Shown: piece after piece, positions 12,241 through 23,522 of the stretch | How positions within the stretch are numbered: the stretch's first letter is position 1 | Layout of the letters: each line of letters starts with the position of its first letter | The notes under the pieces: model-generated | The model's database searches: none | Told to the model about the DNA's origin: nothing | The model's input: the letters and a program-made list of their open reading frames with translations, nothing else | Translations under genes and position numbers: made by a program | From: Trichoplusia ni | Lineage: Eukaryota; Arthropoda; Insecta; Lepidoptera; Noctuidae | Assembly (NCBI RefSeq): GCF_003590095.1 | Contig: NC_039482.1 | Location: 11,611,657 to 11,675,656, forward strand | Direction of reading: 5' to 3' | Length of the DNA stretch: 64,000 bases

Positions 12241-15154
12241 ATGTTCCTCTAAGATGCTCTTTGCTAGAGAACACGGGGTGGGGGCCAATAAAGAAGCGGT
12301 TGCAACGAAATGAGCAGCGCCGGCGACATTATGTATTTCCCTGGAATATTCGCTTGCAAAGGAATATTTTGTATTATCATACATATAGGTTTTACGTCAG
12401 TTTATTTTTATATTATTGGTGTAAGGTAATTCTTTGTTATGTTATGTTACCGTTACTGATATGTTTAGATTTTGTGGAGGACAGTGTCGTATGTTTGTGG
12501 TGTGTTGAAACGGGTGTTTTTTTTTAAATCAAATGAAACGAAAATTGACAATTAAATTGTAGAAAAAAAAGAAATCTTTATACAAAAGTTTTATCTTCCC
12601 ATTGCCTGTTGTTGAGAAACATCTCGATTTGCCCAATTAATGATAAAATGTTTTGTCATATACCGTATCACGATACAATCAACAAATTCAAGCTCTTGTA
12701 CAGTGACTTTGGTACCTTAGTTGATAAAGCGACTAGCGCGTATAGTCGGGAGTCACAGGTTGGATTTTTCAGATTTTTTTTTCGGTTAATGTCTGTGCCA
12801 ACATCATGTTGCTTCCATTCACTTCGTCAATATAAAGTTTCATATTCATGACATTTTAGCGATAACAAATTGTCAACAAACTGTTAGTCACTTATACAAA
12901 TACGCAGGCTACATAGAGAGGCGATGCAGTGAACTCCATTACTATGGCTTCATCGTAATAGCTGCGAGTTGCCAGCTTCGGGCCCGACCTAGCAAATATT
13001 GTCTTTGCGATGCACCTTAACATATTTGCTCTCGATGTATTGTTTGTTACAATCAACGACACGATGCTTTATGTTTTTAAAAGATTTTTGTTTTTCATGA
13101 AGGATTGTCTTAAAAAAATATAATTAAAAATGGAAATTAGGTTTCTTGTTTAACTTTAACGCATCGAAATTCATAAAAGGAACAAAGGTCTTAAGAAATA
13201 TCATGCGGCAATTAATGATTAGATTGTTTTTTAAACGTAGGTATTATCGTTTTTCGATTACATTAATACCAAATTTATTATTGTTGTTCATCAGTCTAGC
13301 AAATTAATTAAAATCATATAAACACTCATATAGTCTGATTATGGTTACTGATCCTTGCTATTTTTTGATTCATTACTTTTGTTTACCTAAGCAACATACA
13401 TCCGCAAAGATCTCTCAGATTTTAAAAATTGTTCCAACTGTTGGCATTTTAATTTCAAAGTCAACCAAAACAAAACAGCCTAATTCCATATCATTCATCA
13501 AACTCGAGACCAGTCTTCACGCGCCTTAGAAATCCAAGCAAAAAACCGGCTGCTCACAACGTAGGGAATTATTCGAGTTTGTAAGACGCCTTCATGGTCA
13601 TACAATATTCAATGCTGCGACAAAAGGTGCGACGATGATGTTTCGTCCTGTTTACACGAGCAATGTGACTGTAAATAAGGGGATTTTGTATAATTAAGGT
13701 CTGTCAAAGAAATGTGGAGAAGGTGATAGGGAAGTGACTTATAATTCAGGAATGAATACGATAGAAGTCTGAAGAGTACTGTTTGTTTTGCGTAGCAGTT
13801 TTGTTTTGAGTGGCAGTAGTAGCGCACACACCTATTTCTGACAGAAAAATAAAACGAGTAATCGAAACGTCTATTACTGAGTGGTAAAAGAAATCACAGG
13901 AAACAAATTCCACATAATACCATCAGGTAAAATACCTACAGCATTTCCAAGAAAACTGGTCGACTACAAGTTAGACTCGCTACGCAGTGAGTTCATTGTC
14001 TGGTTGGTCCATCAGATTTCACGTTCCCAAAAGATGATAAATATGTCTGTTGGTCCATCAAATTCCTCAACCTCGATTTTAATTTTTAATATTATTCTTT
14101 GCTACAGCAGTAACACACATACATCATCTGTAAAAAATCCAACTGTCCAGCTAGAACTATTCCGTTCTACGTCCCTAATAATACTGCAACTTCATCTATT
14201 AGCACGCGTTGTAAACAACAGCATATAGTATTACCGTCGTTCACGAAAGCCACGTGCGCCAAGATTAGATTGCAGTAGAGAGTAGAGTGAAGCTTGCCGT
14301 CAACACTGCGAACAATGTCAACTAACTTTGTTAACTCGAACGGAGATGAACAACAGACAGCTGTAGAATATTTTGAGGTACTAACGTACTGCTAGCACTT
14401 TTTGAGGTTAAATTTGATATTAATTTAATTAGAAAAGAAATGACAGAAAAATGTTAAAGATTCTTGATACGTCTGATTTTGATAGGCGTGGCTCTTGGCA
14501 CGGTTGTTTCATTGGTAATCTTTATTTGTAATTATGGGTACAACGGTTTACTTATAGATATTTAAGGGGACTTACCGACTAACTTGAGTAAACCGCTGCA
14601 TCATTTAACTATAAATCATCCTCACGAAATTATTTTTTTATATCTTTAAAGTCCTTAAATTTTGTGAGATTTTTTTGCAAATAGGACTTGAGGAATTATT
14701 AGACGTAATACGCAAAAGAAAGTTTAAAATTTCAACTTTAATACATTTTTTATCCCGTTGTCTAAGTTTTGACAAGACATCTATTAGTTTAAGAGTGAGT
14801 GTTTATATTGATAAACTTTTGATGTATACCTTTACTAATCTATAAACATAGTCAATTCAACCCTACTTCTGAACTTCTCTCTCATCAAGCTTAAAACAAC
14901 TACTTTCAAGTGTTATTGTCATAACTTCAACAAAGTGTAAACTCGATACAGGTGCACTATAGTCTAAAACCTAGTCTCTCCTCCTACATAGGCTAACCAT
15001 AAAACTAGCACACTGTAAACTTCTCGCTCCCAACGATAAGTGATTTGATACTCTTGACGTTGCTCTTCCTCGAGTTATGGTGGTATAGGTAAGTTTATAG
15101 GTCATACAATGTTTCTGATTAATTTGAAACATCCTTTATAATGTAATGTAGTTG
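12241..15154. other. Non-coding stretch in copy 1
   Basis: No gene is supported. A 115-codon plus ORF at 13881-14228 has no recognisable domain and is probably chance. Positions 14571-14640 contain a fragment of the retroposon family described at 4744-4976 (gagtaaaccgctgcatcatt). Disagreements between the two 13 kb copies are densest in about 14630-15545. Confidence 0.5.
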
Positions 15155-15290
15155 TATAAGTTTTTACGGCCGCCGCAATCAGCTCACGATTAAGGACTCC
15201 GGGTGGGTCTGAAACTAGTCAGGCGATGTTAGTCAATACTCGTTGGTAACCGTTGTTAAATGAATAATTATGATTATGAATCAACCTAAT
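15155..15290 (+). mobile_element. Diverged copy of the 4744-4976 retroposon family
   Basis: It holds 'gctcacgattaaggactccg', 'gtctgaaactagtcaggcga' and 'accgttgttaaatgaataat' in the same order as the element at 4744-4976. The left inverted arm is missing or too diverged to see. The duplicate is at about 40394-40528. Confidence 0.6.
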
Positions 15291-15360
15291 TTGTTAGGAT
15301 GAAACTTAATTAAATATGGGGATAGTTGATTGTTTGACGTTTGAACTGAATGAGAGTAGC

Positions 15361-15430
15361 GAAGAGAGATCTCGATGGCGTGCAATTGGGGACGTCTATG
15401 TCTAGCAGTGGAATATGGGCTAATGGTGAC
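15361..15430 (-). repeat. Lepidopteran 'cagcccatattccac' dispersed repeat, minus strand
   Basis: Read on the minus strand it gives 'attagcccatattccactgc' then 'tagacatagacgtccccaat' and 'tgcacgccatcgagatctct'. This is a diverged short copy of the widespread lepidopteran repeat also found at 31014-31240. The duplicate is at 40602-40670. Confidence 0.75.
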
Positions 15431-16745
15431 GATTGACTTTTCAGACTTTTTTAAATTTTGAAAGAAAACTGGTAACAATATAGGGAGCATGATATAATAT
15501 TACTACCTAGTACTTTCATGAAAATATCTACTTAACGAGCATTAAATTAGTAGGTAAACGTACACCCATCAATCTTGAGTGACTTCATGTAGTTTTTTAA
15601 TGCTTGAGGCCACGTAACACTAGAGGTTCCTAGAACAATTTGTTGGCAGTTGAATCACAATGACTCAGATTCTTGGATACTGGCTTGGGGAGCTCAGGAT
15701 TTCTTGAACTAATTTAATTATGTAAGTGGTTCATAGAAAGAGGGTTTAAACTGATTTGGTTATGTATTGGGTGATTCAGATGTCTGTCATGTATATCGTT
15801 TTGAATTCGATATTTTTATACCTATTATTGTACCTCATCTTACCATTTTAGTCCGTAAACGATGCTAGAAGGTACTAAAAATAAAACTGAAAATATTTCT
15901 GGAGAATTGCTAGTGTGCAAAGTTTCTGTAATTACTAACAAATACTTTTTGAAATAATAAAGAACATTTAATTCAACACCATATAACCGCAATACAAATA
16001 CTCATTAGCCATACAATACTCTCACAAAGTTATGACACAACTTTTCAAACACAAAAACAACATCATTATTACTTAATACCGACTCTAAATAAGCGAGTGA
16101 GTATGTATATTAGATGACGAGGTGCTCGGCAGCTGAGAAGAAGGAAATCCTGCATCGTATTGTGCCAGATAGAATCTGTTTGGGTTAGCACACTCGAGGA
16201 AAGTCGTAAAATTTTGACGACGCGGCGACGAAGCGTCTCGCTGCAAGAAAACTGGTTCCTGGCATTCGCACCTAGTCTACGTGCATGGATCTTAAGTATA
16301 AATCGATGATATGAACACCTCACTGTCTATTTATGAGAACCAAATTTATGAACTCGGATTTAAATGGTTCACGTATTTTATAGAGACTATAGGAAGCCAA
16401 TAACACAATGAAGAGTTACGTTACGTCAATCTGTCTCCGCGGGCGGTTTATTTACACTTGTCAATCCAGGTCCAGGTGAAAATGCACAGAGCCGACCTTT
16501 GCAGAATCAAAGTGTACAATCGATAGGTAGCGTGTGTTGTGTTGCGTGGGCGGTGTGCGGTGTGGTGCCGGTGCACGCGGCTGCAGGCCGGAGGCCGAAG
16601 GCTCGGTCGGCGCGGTGCGGCCGCCGGCGGTGCGGGTGTGCGCGCGCAGCGGCGGCGGCGGCGGCGGGCGCGGGCGGTGCGCGGGTCAGTGGCGTGCAGC
16701 GCGCGCCGCGGACGCCCGCACCGCAGTGTCGAGCAGGAGCCCGCC

Positions 16746-16829
16746 ATGCCCGGCCCGCGCCTATCCGCGCCGCCTGACAGCATGGCCTACCCGACCGCCA
16801 CCATCACACGCAGCCACGCTCTGACGACG
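16746..16829 (+). CDS. Candidate first coding exon of an unidentified gene (copy 1)
   Basis: ATG at 16746 and a second in-frame ATG at 16782 open a short exon that ends at a good donor (ACGACG|gtatgc, donor GT at 16830). From the second ATG it encodes MAYPTATITRSHALTT, in phase 0. The second ATG is the safer start, because in copy 2 an extra C puts the first ATG out of frame. No downstream exon is seen before the gap in copy 1, nor up to 64000 beyond copy 2, so the intron would exceed 21 kb. I do not recognise the peptide. Confidence 0.4.
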
Positions 16830-17675
16830 GTATGCATCAGTGATCGTATTTTGGAAAACGTGACGTCAACCCGCAGCGTACCGACGTAACCCCCCATCCA
16901 CGCTCCACGCTACTCCCGATCAGTGACAGTGTTACCGGAGTCCGGTTACCCAGTGAGGGTCGGTCAGCGCAGAGGTTTCGTCTCGATTCGATCGTCCGCA
17001 GACCGAAAGGAGTAGGCGCGAGTGGTCGCCGCGCGCCCCGCTAGATGGCGCCGGCAGTCGCTCCTGCGGCGAGCGCTCTCCGCCCGCGCCCCGCCGTCGC
17101 CGTCGCCGCCTTTTGTTTCGCGCCGTTCGTGTACATAAAATAATAATTGGCAGGCCGGTGGTGAGCACCGCCGCTCGGCGCCGAGCCGTCGCTGACGTCA
17201 GCGGAGCCCGGGCTCGCGCCCAGCCGACGGCCCGGCTTCCCCGACCTTCCGCCACCGCCGTCTACGACTCGCTCGACACACGACACTGACACGTCAGGCT
17301 CTACACTAACCCTCCGCCCCTCTTACGTGCCAAATCCAAAACGAAACGTTCACCTTCAATCGACTGAATTTTGGAACCGTTTACAAAATATTCAGTAATT
17401 GTAATACTATCGTGGCATTTGAAAGGTCCGCGTCGTGTACGGGCGATATGATAGCTATGACGCACCGAAAATGTGTAGGTTTCATTCATGTAACCTACAA
17501 GGGTTGGCAATTGATCTGCACCTAGCAACAACGGCGGCGGCGAGGGCGACCATCTTCTTGAGTCTTTAGCTAATGTTCGGTGGATTTATTAAGCAATGGC
17601 GAGTTTCGAAGCAGTATATGGTCGTGGATTCATTTAGTTAAAGGAGTGCGGTGGGTGCTGACTCGCGCCGCGCCC

Positions 17676-17690
17676 ATGCCCCTAACTCTG
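17676..17690 (+). CDS. Possible alternative first exon (MPLTL|), copy 1
   Basis: The sequence 'cgcccatgcccctaactctg' followed by gtgagt has an ATG, five codons and a near-perfect donor in phase 0, the same phase as the exon ending at 16829. It could be an alternative first exon feeding the same downstream exon. The evidence is only the context and the donor. The duplicate is 42919-42933. Confidence 0.22.
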
Positions 17691-17720
17691 GTGAGTGATA
17701 GCTTGTAAGGCTTCGTGCCG

Positions 17721-19353
17721 TGCCATTTTCGCGAGGAATACCACGTAGGTGTTTTATCACTCTAAGCCAATAACTCTGATGTCTGTTTGCTTCAACTGTT
17801 CATGAAAGTGTATTTGTATTTACATCTTTGTCTAGGTCGATAAATTATGTTATGTTCGTCACAAAATTGTGTGAAGATTTTTAGCTGTGATATTATTCAA
17901 CCATCTTAGATTTGATAATTGAATTACAAACACCACGTTACTGTATTTATTATCTAACAAGTAGGTTATGGACTATTTTTTATTTAGTATCAATTTTCGT
18001 CTACCAAGATAACATACTCTTTTTGAACAATATACATAAATTCATTCACACAAAATGAAGACCAAAATTAAGGAAATTTTTGTATCAAAAACCTATAAAA
18101 CTTCATTCATGGTCATATATCAAAGATACCATAGCAAAGATACGTTTCATCAATAAAAACCCTTAAACGTAAATGAAATTTCAATTATTTAAATAGCAGC
18201 TAACTTCACGTTACTCCGAAAAACAGCTAAGTTTCGTAAAGATGGCGGTAAACCGAAACGCGAAACGAAAGGAGCAGTCGACGACTGACACACGAAGCTT
18301 TATACAACGACGACCAGCCTAACTTGGCCTTCTCTGTATGAAATACCTGAAAAATATGATTAATTTTACGTTGAATGGGTGTTTCTTTCGTAGTGGACTA
18401 GGTCAAGAGGTTTTTGATCATATTTGTATTATCGATATTTTCTGGAATCAGTAATAGCTTCTATACAATTTTTGTTTGAATAATTCCTTTATGTCAAAGA
18501 ATTTAAAAACAAAGAGGTTTGGATAACTTTTTTTTGCCATTTTTATTCATTATGTTTTTTTTTGTTTTCATGGATGTGAAATACGTTTATCTTTAAAGAA
18601 ACACTTTCAGTAAGATTTCAAAAAAACATGTTATTTACACTAGATCGAAGTACGATAGTTTTTTGTGACAGATTACAGTAGTGTGACAGATTACAATACA
18701 TTAACAAGCAACTCGATATCTAAGTCAAAATGACCCAAAAACTGTATACACTATTTCTACTCAACTTAGTCTTTCAAGGCTTATGGAATACAGCTAATTA
18801 TATTCCAGAAATCGTTGTTCTAAGTGTAGTACAAAAGGATATGTCATGGAGAGCATATGGCTCTCATTTTTTGTGTTGTCGGCTAGAAAATTATAGAGTT
18901 AGGACAGCAGATTTCAGGTGATTTGATCACGACATTCCTGTAGAACTTGTGACAGTATAAATACATTTCCTTATGTAAGGTGTAACATTGGCTAACAGGT
19001 ATACTTTATACGACTTAACGTAAATTTGACTATGGATAGCAGAGTCAGAGAAAACTGCAAAATTTTACATTATAAAACGTATTGACTGATCAGCAGTAAA
19101 TACTGGGATATTTTCCTTATGTTTTTTTATGTATTATAGTCGTTTTCCGGACGAAACAAATTGTGTGACGAAATACATGTGTTATATATTTACGTTCTCA
19201 TAAAATTCGAGATATTTATTGCTCATGCACTGCATAAATATCCCAGTTTGACATGAAACTGAATTGTTCTTTATATGTCACATCACGTGAATAAGTAAAC
19301 AGTTATTTGTGTCGATCGAATTTTACAGTTGTAACAATAAAAATAATAAAGCC
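17721..19353. other. Non-coding stretch before the gap
   Basis: AT-rich DNA with no defensible exon; likely the beginning of the long intron of whatever gene starts in the CpG region. The sequence stops at the gap in 'caataaaaataataaagcc'. In copy 2 the same sequence continues into unique DNA. Confidence 0.5.
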
Positions 19354-20353
19354 NNNNNNNNNNNNNNNNNNNNNNNNNNNNNNNNNNNNNNNNNNNNNNN
19401 NNNNNNNNNNNNNNNNNNNNNNNNNNNNNNNNNNNNNNNNNNNNNNNNNNNNNNNNNNNNNNNNNNNNNNNNNNNNNNNNNNNNNNNNNNNNNNNNNNNN
19501 NNNNNNNNNNNNNNNNNNNNNNNNNNNNNNNNNNNNNNNNNNNNNNNNNNNNNNNNNNNNNNNNNNNNNNNNNNNNNNNNNNNNNNNNNNNNNNNNNNNN
19601 NNNNNNNNNNNNNNNNNNNNNNNNNNNNNNNNNNNNNNNNNNNNNNNNNNNNNNNNNNNNNNNNNNNNNNNNNNNNNNNNNNNNNNNNNNNNNNNNNNNN
19701 NNNNNNNNNNNNNNNNNNNNNNNNNNNNNNNNNNNNNNNNNNNNNNNNNNNNNNNNNNNNNNNNNNNNNNNNNNNNNNNNNNNNNNNNNNNNNNNNNNNN
19801 NNNNNNNNNNNNNNNNNNNNNNNNNNNNNNNNNNNNNNNNNNNNNNNNNNNNNNNNNNNNNNNNNNNNNNNNNNNNNNNNNNNNNNNNNNNNNNNNNNNN
19901 NNNNNNNNNNNNNNNNNNNNNNNNNNNNNNNNNNNNNNNNNNNNNNNNNNNNNNNNNNNNNNNNNNNNNNNNNNNNNNNNNNNNNNNNNNNNNNNNNNNN
20001 NNNNNNNNNNNNNNNNNNNNNNNNNNNNNNNNNNNNNNNNNNNNNNNNNNNNNNNNNNNNNNNNNNNNNNNNNNNNNNNNNNNNNNNNNNNNNNNNNNNN
20101 NNNNNNNNNNNNNNNNNNNNNNNNNNNNNNNNNNNNNNNNNNNNNNNNNNNNNNNNNNNNNNNNNNNNNNNNNNNNNNNNNNNNNNNNNNNNNNNNNNNN
20201 NNNNNNNNNNNNNNNNNNNNNNNNNNNNNNNNNNNNNNNNNNNNNNNNNNNNNNNNNNNNNNNNNNNNNNNNNNNNNNNNNNNNNNNNNNNNNNNNNNNN
20301 NNNNNNNNNNNNNNNNNNNNNNNNNNNNNNNNNNNNNNNNNNNNNNNNNNNNN
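19354..20353. other. Assembly gap, exactly 1000 N
   Basis: A run of exactly 1000 N, a conventional placeholder for a gap of unknown size. ORFs drawn across it have no meaning. Copy 1 of the 13 kb block terminates precisely at its left edge. Confidence 0.99.
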
Positions 20354-20528
20354 CTCGAAACACCATAACCTGCAAAGAAGTGGACAACTGCTATTATTCT
20401 AAAGTAACTAGCAAAAAAATGTAGAGCGCCATGCACACAAGCTATACACTTCTGTGTCAACCCTCACAAGCAGGGCTCACATTTTTACGATGAAGACTAT
20501 ACCTTCTGCGTGCTTCAGAGAAGTCTTA

Positions 20529-20681
20529 AGCTGGGGCCACACTAGAGTCTAACGTCAATGCTAATTATCACAATAATTATTGCGGTTTTTTTTTTATGTA
20601 CCGCCACTTGAGCAATCGCCTAACGCTAAACGGCAATATTATCGCGCTAAGTTGTGGCTTTTCTTATTGCTGGCCCCAGCA
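20529..20681. mobile_element. Palindromic MITE, possibly PIF/Harbinger-like
   Basis: Terminal inverted repeats 'agctggggccacac' and, inverted, 'ctggccccagca' bound 153 bp. Both ends are flanked by TTA (20526-20528 and 20682-20684), compatible with the 3-bp TWA target-site duplications of PIF/Harbinger elements. The inside includes a T-run and CG-containing inverted segments but no ORF. The class call is an inference from the 3-bp flank only. Confidence 0.6.
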
Positions 20682-20702
20682 TTAGTAACATGCAATTATA
20701 TT

Positions 20703-20945
20703 CAGTGCTGTATTATCCATAAGGCACTTTAGGCCAGTGCCTAGGGGCCCACTATGACTAGGGGCCTAGCACGCCCGATGAAAAAAAAAAATATGGTACC
20801 ATGGTAGAAGCCCACATTATTGACACTATGCATGTAAAAAAGCTCGATAAATTTTTCAGTGAATGAAAATAACTTGAACCAAGGCGCCCTCACTCCTTTG
20901 TTTCCTCGAGGCCTCGGGGCCCCAGGGCTCCTAGATCCGGCCCTG
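20703..20945. mobile_element. Non-autonomous hAT-like element with perfect 8-bp target-site duplication
   Basis: A 243 bp insertion flanked by the exact 8-mer attatatt at 20695-20702 and 20946-20953. Its ends are 'cagtgctgtattatcc' and 'gatccggccctg' (the latter reads cagggccggatc when inverted), matching the CAG-G-start termini and 8-bp duplications typical of hAT transposons. The sequence includes 'ggcccactatgactaggggc' and a poly-A tract but no transposase; it is an internally deleted or non-autonomous copy. Confidence 0.8.
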
Positions 20946-20953
20946 ATTATATT

Positions 20954-21788
20954 ATTGGTGTTTGAGATCAGAATAGAGTAAATAAGTTGTAGTCACACTG
21001 AGTTGACATGCAAATGTCACCATTAAGGGCTTATGACCAACATCAGCTTACTCGCTGACAAATATTTGCCACTATTTGTTATGAATTACCTAAAAAAACC
21101 ATTGTTCAATTATTATTTAATTGAGGTGATCACAGGGCCTAACAACTTTGTGAAACTTGTTTTAGTAAAATATTATTTCGTTTCCTATGATAATCTAGCT
21201 AATTCAAATCATATTGTGGCTTGTAATCTTAATATTAATGCAAAATACGACTTTCATGCTTTTGCATAATGCTATTTTTGTGTGCCAAATTGATGCCGAA
21301 ATAATTACACATGGCAATCACATCTGTACCTTTGCCACATTATGGGCCTGTTTCACCACCTTCACTTAATTTCCCATTACAATTTACAATTACTTGATAG
21401 ATTTTTTCATACAAAAAATGAAAAAAATTTCAACTTATCTGCCAGATAGCGGCTAATCAGTGATTGTGAGGCAGGTGCCTAGTCTTAAATTTAAAACTCA
21501 ACTTTATAACTTACTAACATACATTTAAACTAAATTATTTGTCATTTACATATAATTAAAATAATCGCCATTGTCTTATATAATTCATATAAAACATGCA
21601 TATCAGTCGCACAATGTTCAAAATAGTTTATTTAAAAATTATTTGAATACAATTTACTACATGTTCATTGTACCCTTTAATAAAATCAGCTGTATTGCAA
21701 AAACATTCGCATTTATGTGTAATATTAAGTTATACTCACTGTAGCGTTTACAGAACTGTAACCATTATAATATGTGTAATTTATATCT
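20954..21788. other. Intergenic or 3' flanking stretch
   Basis: A 78-codon plus ORF (21033-21269) shows nothing recognisable. On the minus strand, AATAAA near 21628-21633 could be the polyadenylation signal of the gene ending at 21789, but it is about 160 bp downstream of the stop and not specific. Confidence 0.4.
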
Positions 21789-23239
21789 TTAGTGATACAA
21801 TATGATACGGTTTCCATTCTTAAATATAGGTTCTTCCACTTCTTTTCTATTCTCTTGTTTATAAAGCAAGATTAATAGTTCCACATGTAAGCTGCATTTT
21901 GAAGAAGTAGTCAGCTTATTCAACTCACGTGACAAGTAACCTGCAGGATTCTCTTCTCTCCGGTATGATGGTCCTTCTGGGCCATATCCCTGACCCCTTA
22001 AATCTGGTGGTATTCTGCCATGACTTCTAGTTTGACCATAATCGTGCCACCTGTAGAAGTCACATAAAAATAAGGATATATCAGTAGTTTACAATGTTTC
22101 AAGTAAATCGAGAATATAAGTTATTATGGTGACTACTAACCCATAATAGTTGCCGCCACCAGAGTAGTCATCTCCATAATAGTAGTCATCTCCATAATAG
22201 TTTTCATTCCATCCATCATTACGATTACGGGTAAAGCCATACTCCATCTTTCTACTTAATATTTTTACCTGATAAAAATAAAAGTAAATTATTTTTTAGG
22301 CAATACTTTTTTTGTTTCGAAAATAAAACCTTAAATAATTGTTATACTGACATACAACTAGGTACTTTTTCATTGAAATAAATGAAGTGTTTCACAACGT
22401 TTATAAACTTTTTAGAACTTGCGTGTTTATAAATTCAATAATTATTGTTTGTTTCGTATTATATTTCTTTCTTGATTATTGACAAAATCAATGTCAAATT
22501 GTCAATCCCATAGATTATATTATACTATTTTAATAATCAGAATATGTATTCTGTTATCTAGAATAATAATGTCAATAAGTCGGTGATGCCAATTTCTAAT
22601 AAATATCGTTAGTTTGTTGCCCATTTGTTTAGGTACTTAAAAATTGCAAGTGCACTTTTATTTAACTTTAAATAAATTAAAATTACTTCTTAAGTAGAGC
22701 CCTGCGCTTAATTTAAAAGTGATTTTAGAATATGCAGAAAAAGGGATACCCATTCGAATTTGACTTTTAGTTTAAAAAAAGCCTGAAAATTACTGGAAGG
22801 AATAACAAATTCGAATGCACTACATTATTTCATTAAATAGGAATCAATTTTAAATATTGAGAAACTCTGTATATCAACCTACCCTCCGCTGATATGCAGA
22901 TGTGTGAAGCTTAAATGTATTGACTACAAATTATTAAGTAGAAATTCCTAACCAGATTTAAAATATATTATATATCCCTTGCATGATGAATTCCCTTGCA
23001 CTTGGTAGTTAGTTATATAGTTGTATCCCTTCTAGTTAGAATGATACAAGGCGAAGAAAAATATTTGATATTTTTCAACTATAATTAAATTCTAATTGCA
23101 AATTAATAGTTTTTTCATTATTTAAAGATGTTGGAGTAATATTAATTATCATAGCTTTATAGTCTTCGTGGTAAGAAATCAATTTATTTTAAAGTCAAGT
23201 AAAACAACGACATTTTGTCTCGTGTTAATTACTCACCAT
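21789..23239 (-). CDS. Small Tyr/Gly/Asp-rich protein of unknown function, three coding exons
   Basis: Minus-strand gene. Exon 1 contributes only the ATG (23237-23239, donor gtgagt). Exon 2 is 22141-22268 (acceptor tttttatcag). Exon 3 is 21789-22050 (acceptor acttctacag) and ends in TAA. The joined frame gives 130 residues. Residues 2-8 precede an in-frame second Met (residue 9), which could serve as start if exon 1 is wrong. Residues about 24-43 are Tyr/Asp/Gly-rich with a tandem YYGDDY, and the middle is Gly/Pro/Arg-rich and looks disordered. The last 50 residues look like amphipathic helices. A strong donor (CAC|gtgagt, after 21929) inside exon 3 suggests a spliced isoform with another C-terminus. 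It is divergent from the golgin gene, starting 283 bp away. I do not recognise the family. Confidence 0.65.
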
Positions 23240-23522
23240 AGTGAAAAGTAGAAGTAGAACGGATCGAACAACACTACGCACATACTTCAACTTCAATTTA
23301 TTACCTTTGCAAATTGTGTAAAACATCTACACAATCTACATGACACCGATAATTACTGCGATTGTTACAACCATTCCCTCTGGCTTAGTTGTTCTCCTTG
23401 GCGTATTATTTTTACTTTATTTTATACTCGTAAAAAATATCAACCCCTTTATAGCTACTATTTTAAAAGAGTCTGGTGATGCTTGGTTCCTAGAACTGTG
23501 AAATGGTGTAAAGTGATTAAAA
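23240..23522. promoter_or_regulatory. Shared divergent promoter between the small orphan gene and the golgin
   Basis: Only 283 bp separate the two start codons, which point away from each other, so both 5' UTRs and core promoters must fit here. It includes an AT-rich stretch around 23401-23470 and no CpG cluster. A bidirectional housekeeping-type promoter is the simplest reading; the transcription start sites are not identified. Confidence 0.6.

Larger units (their letters stand above)
16435..17720. promoter_or_regulatory. GC-rich CpG promoter region, copy 1
   Basis: In an AT-rich surround, this 1.3 kb is strongly GC- and CpG-rich, with (cgg)n runs around 16650-16670. It carries two perfect palindromic CRE sites, TGACGTCA at 16861-16868 and 17193-17200. 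An arthropod-type initiator TCAGT lies at 16686-16690, about 55 bp before the candidate start codon. The many 60-118 codon ORFs on both strands here are products of base composition. The region most likely drives a gene that runs rightward with a very long first intron. It is duplicated at about 41676-42965. Confidence 0.7.
6303..19353. repeat. 13 kb near-identical block, copy 1 (ends at the N gap)
   Basis: This block matches 31548-44600 in the same orientation. Copy 1 is 13,051 bp and copy 2 is 13,053 bp. By eye I count roughly 35 differences, essentially all single-base insertions or deletions, mostly in homopolymers (for example tttg/ttg near 8540 and a ccc/cccc pair near 17217), and no unambiguous substitution. 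The left boundary is shared from 'attattcaaaactggcgtgc'. The right boundary is the first N. Heterozygous haplotypes or an old duplication would show substitutions. This pattern fits one locus assembled twice with uncorrected indels. Confidence 0.95.

Noticed and set aside
13881..14228. 115-codon plus ORF as a gene
   Set aside because: No domain or homology that I recognise, and no promoter or splice context.
16448..17292. Many overlapping ORFs of 76-116 codons on both strands in the CpG region (and its duplicate)
   Set aside because: They are Ala/Arg/Gly-rich in every frame because GC-rich DNA has few stops. They overlap each other on both strands and change or vanish with the one-base differences between the copies.
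19303..20460. ORFs of 353-385 codons spanning the gap
   Set aside because: They consist almost wholly of N translated as X, so there is no coding evidence.
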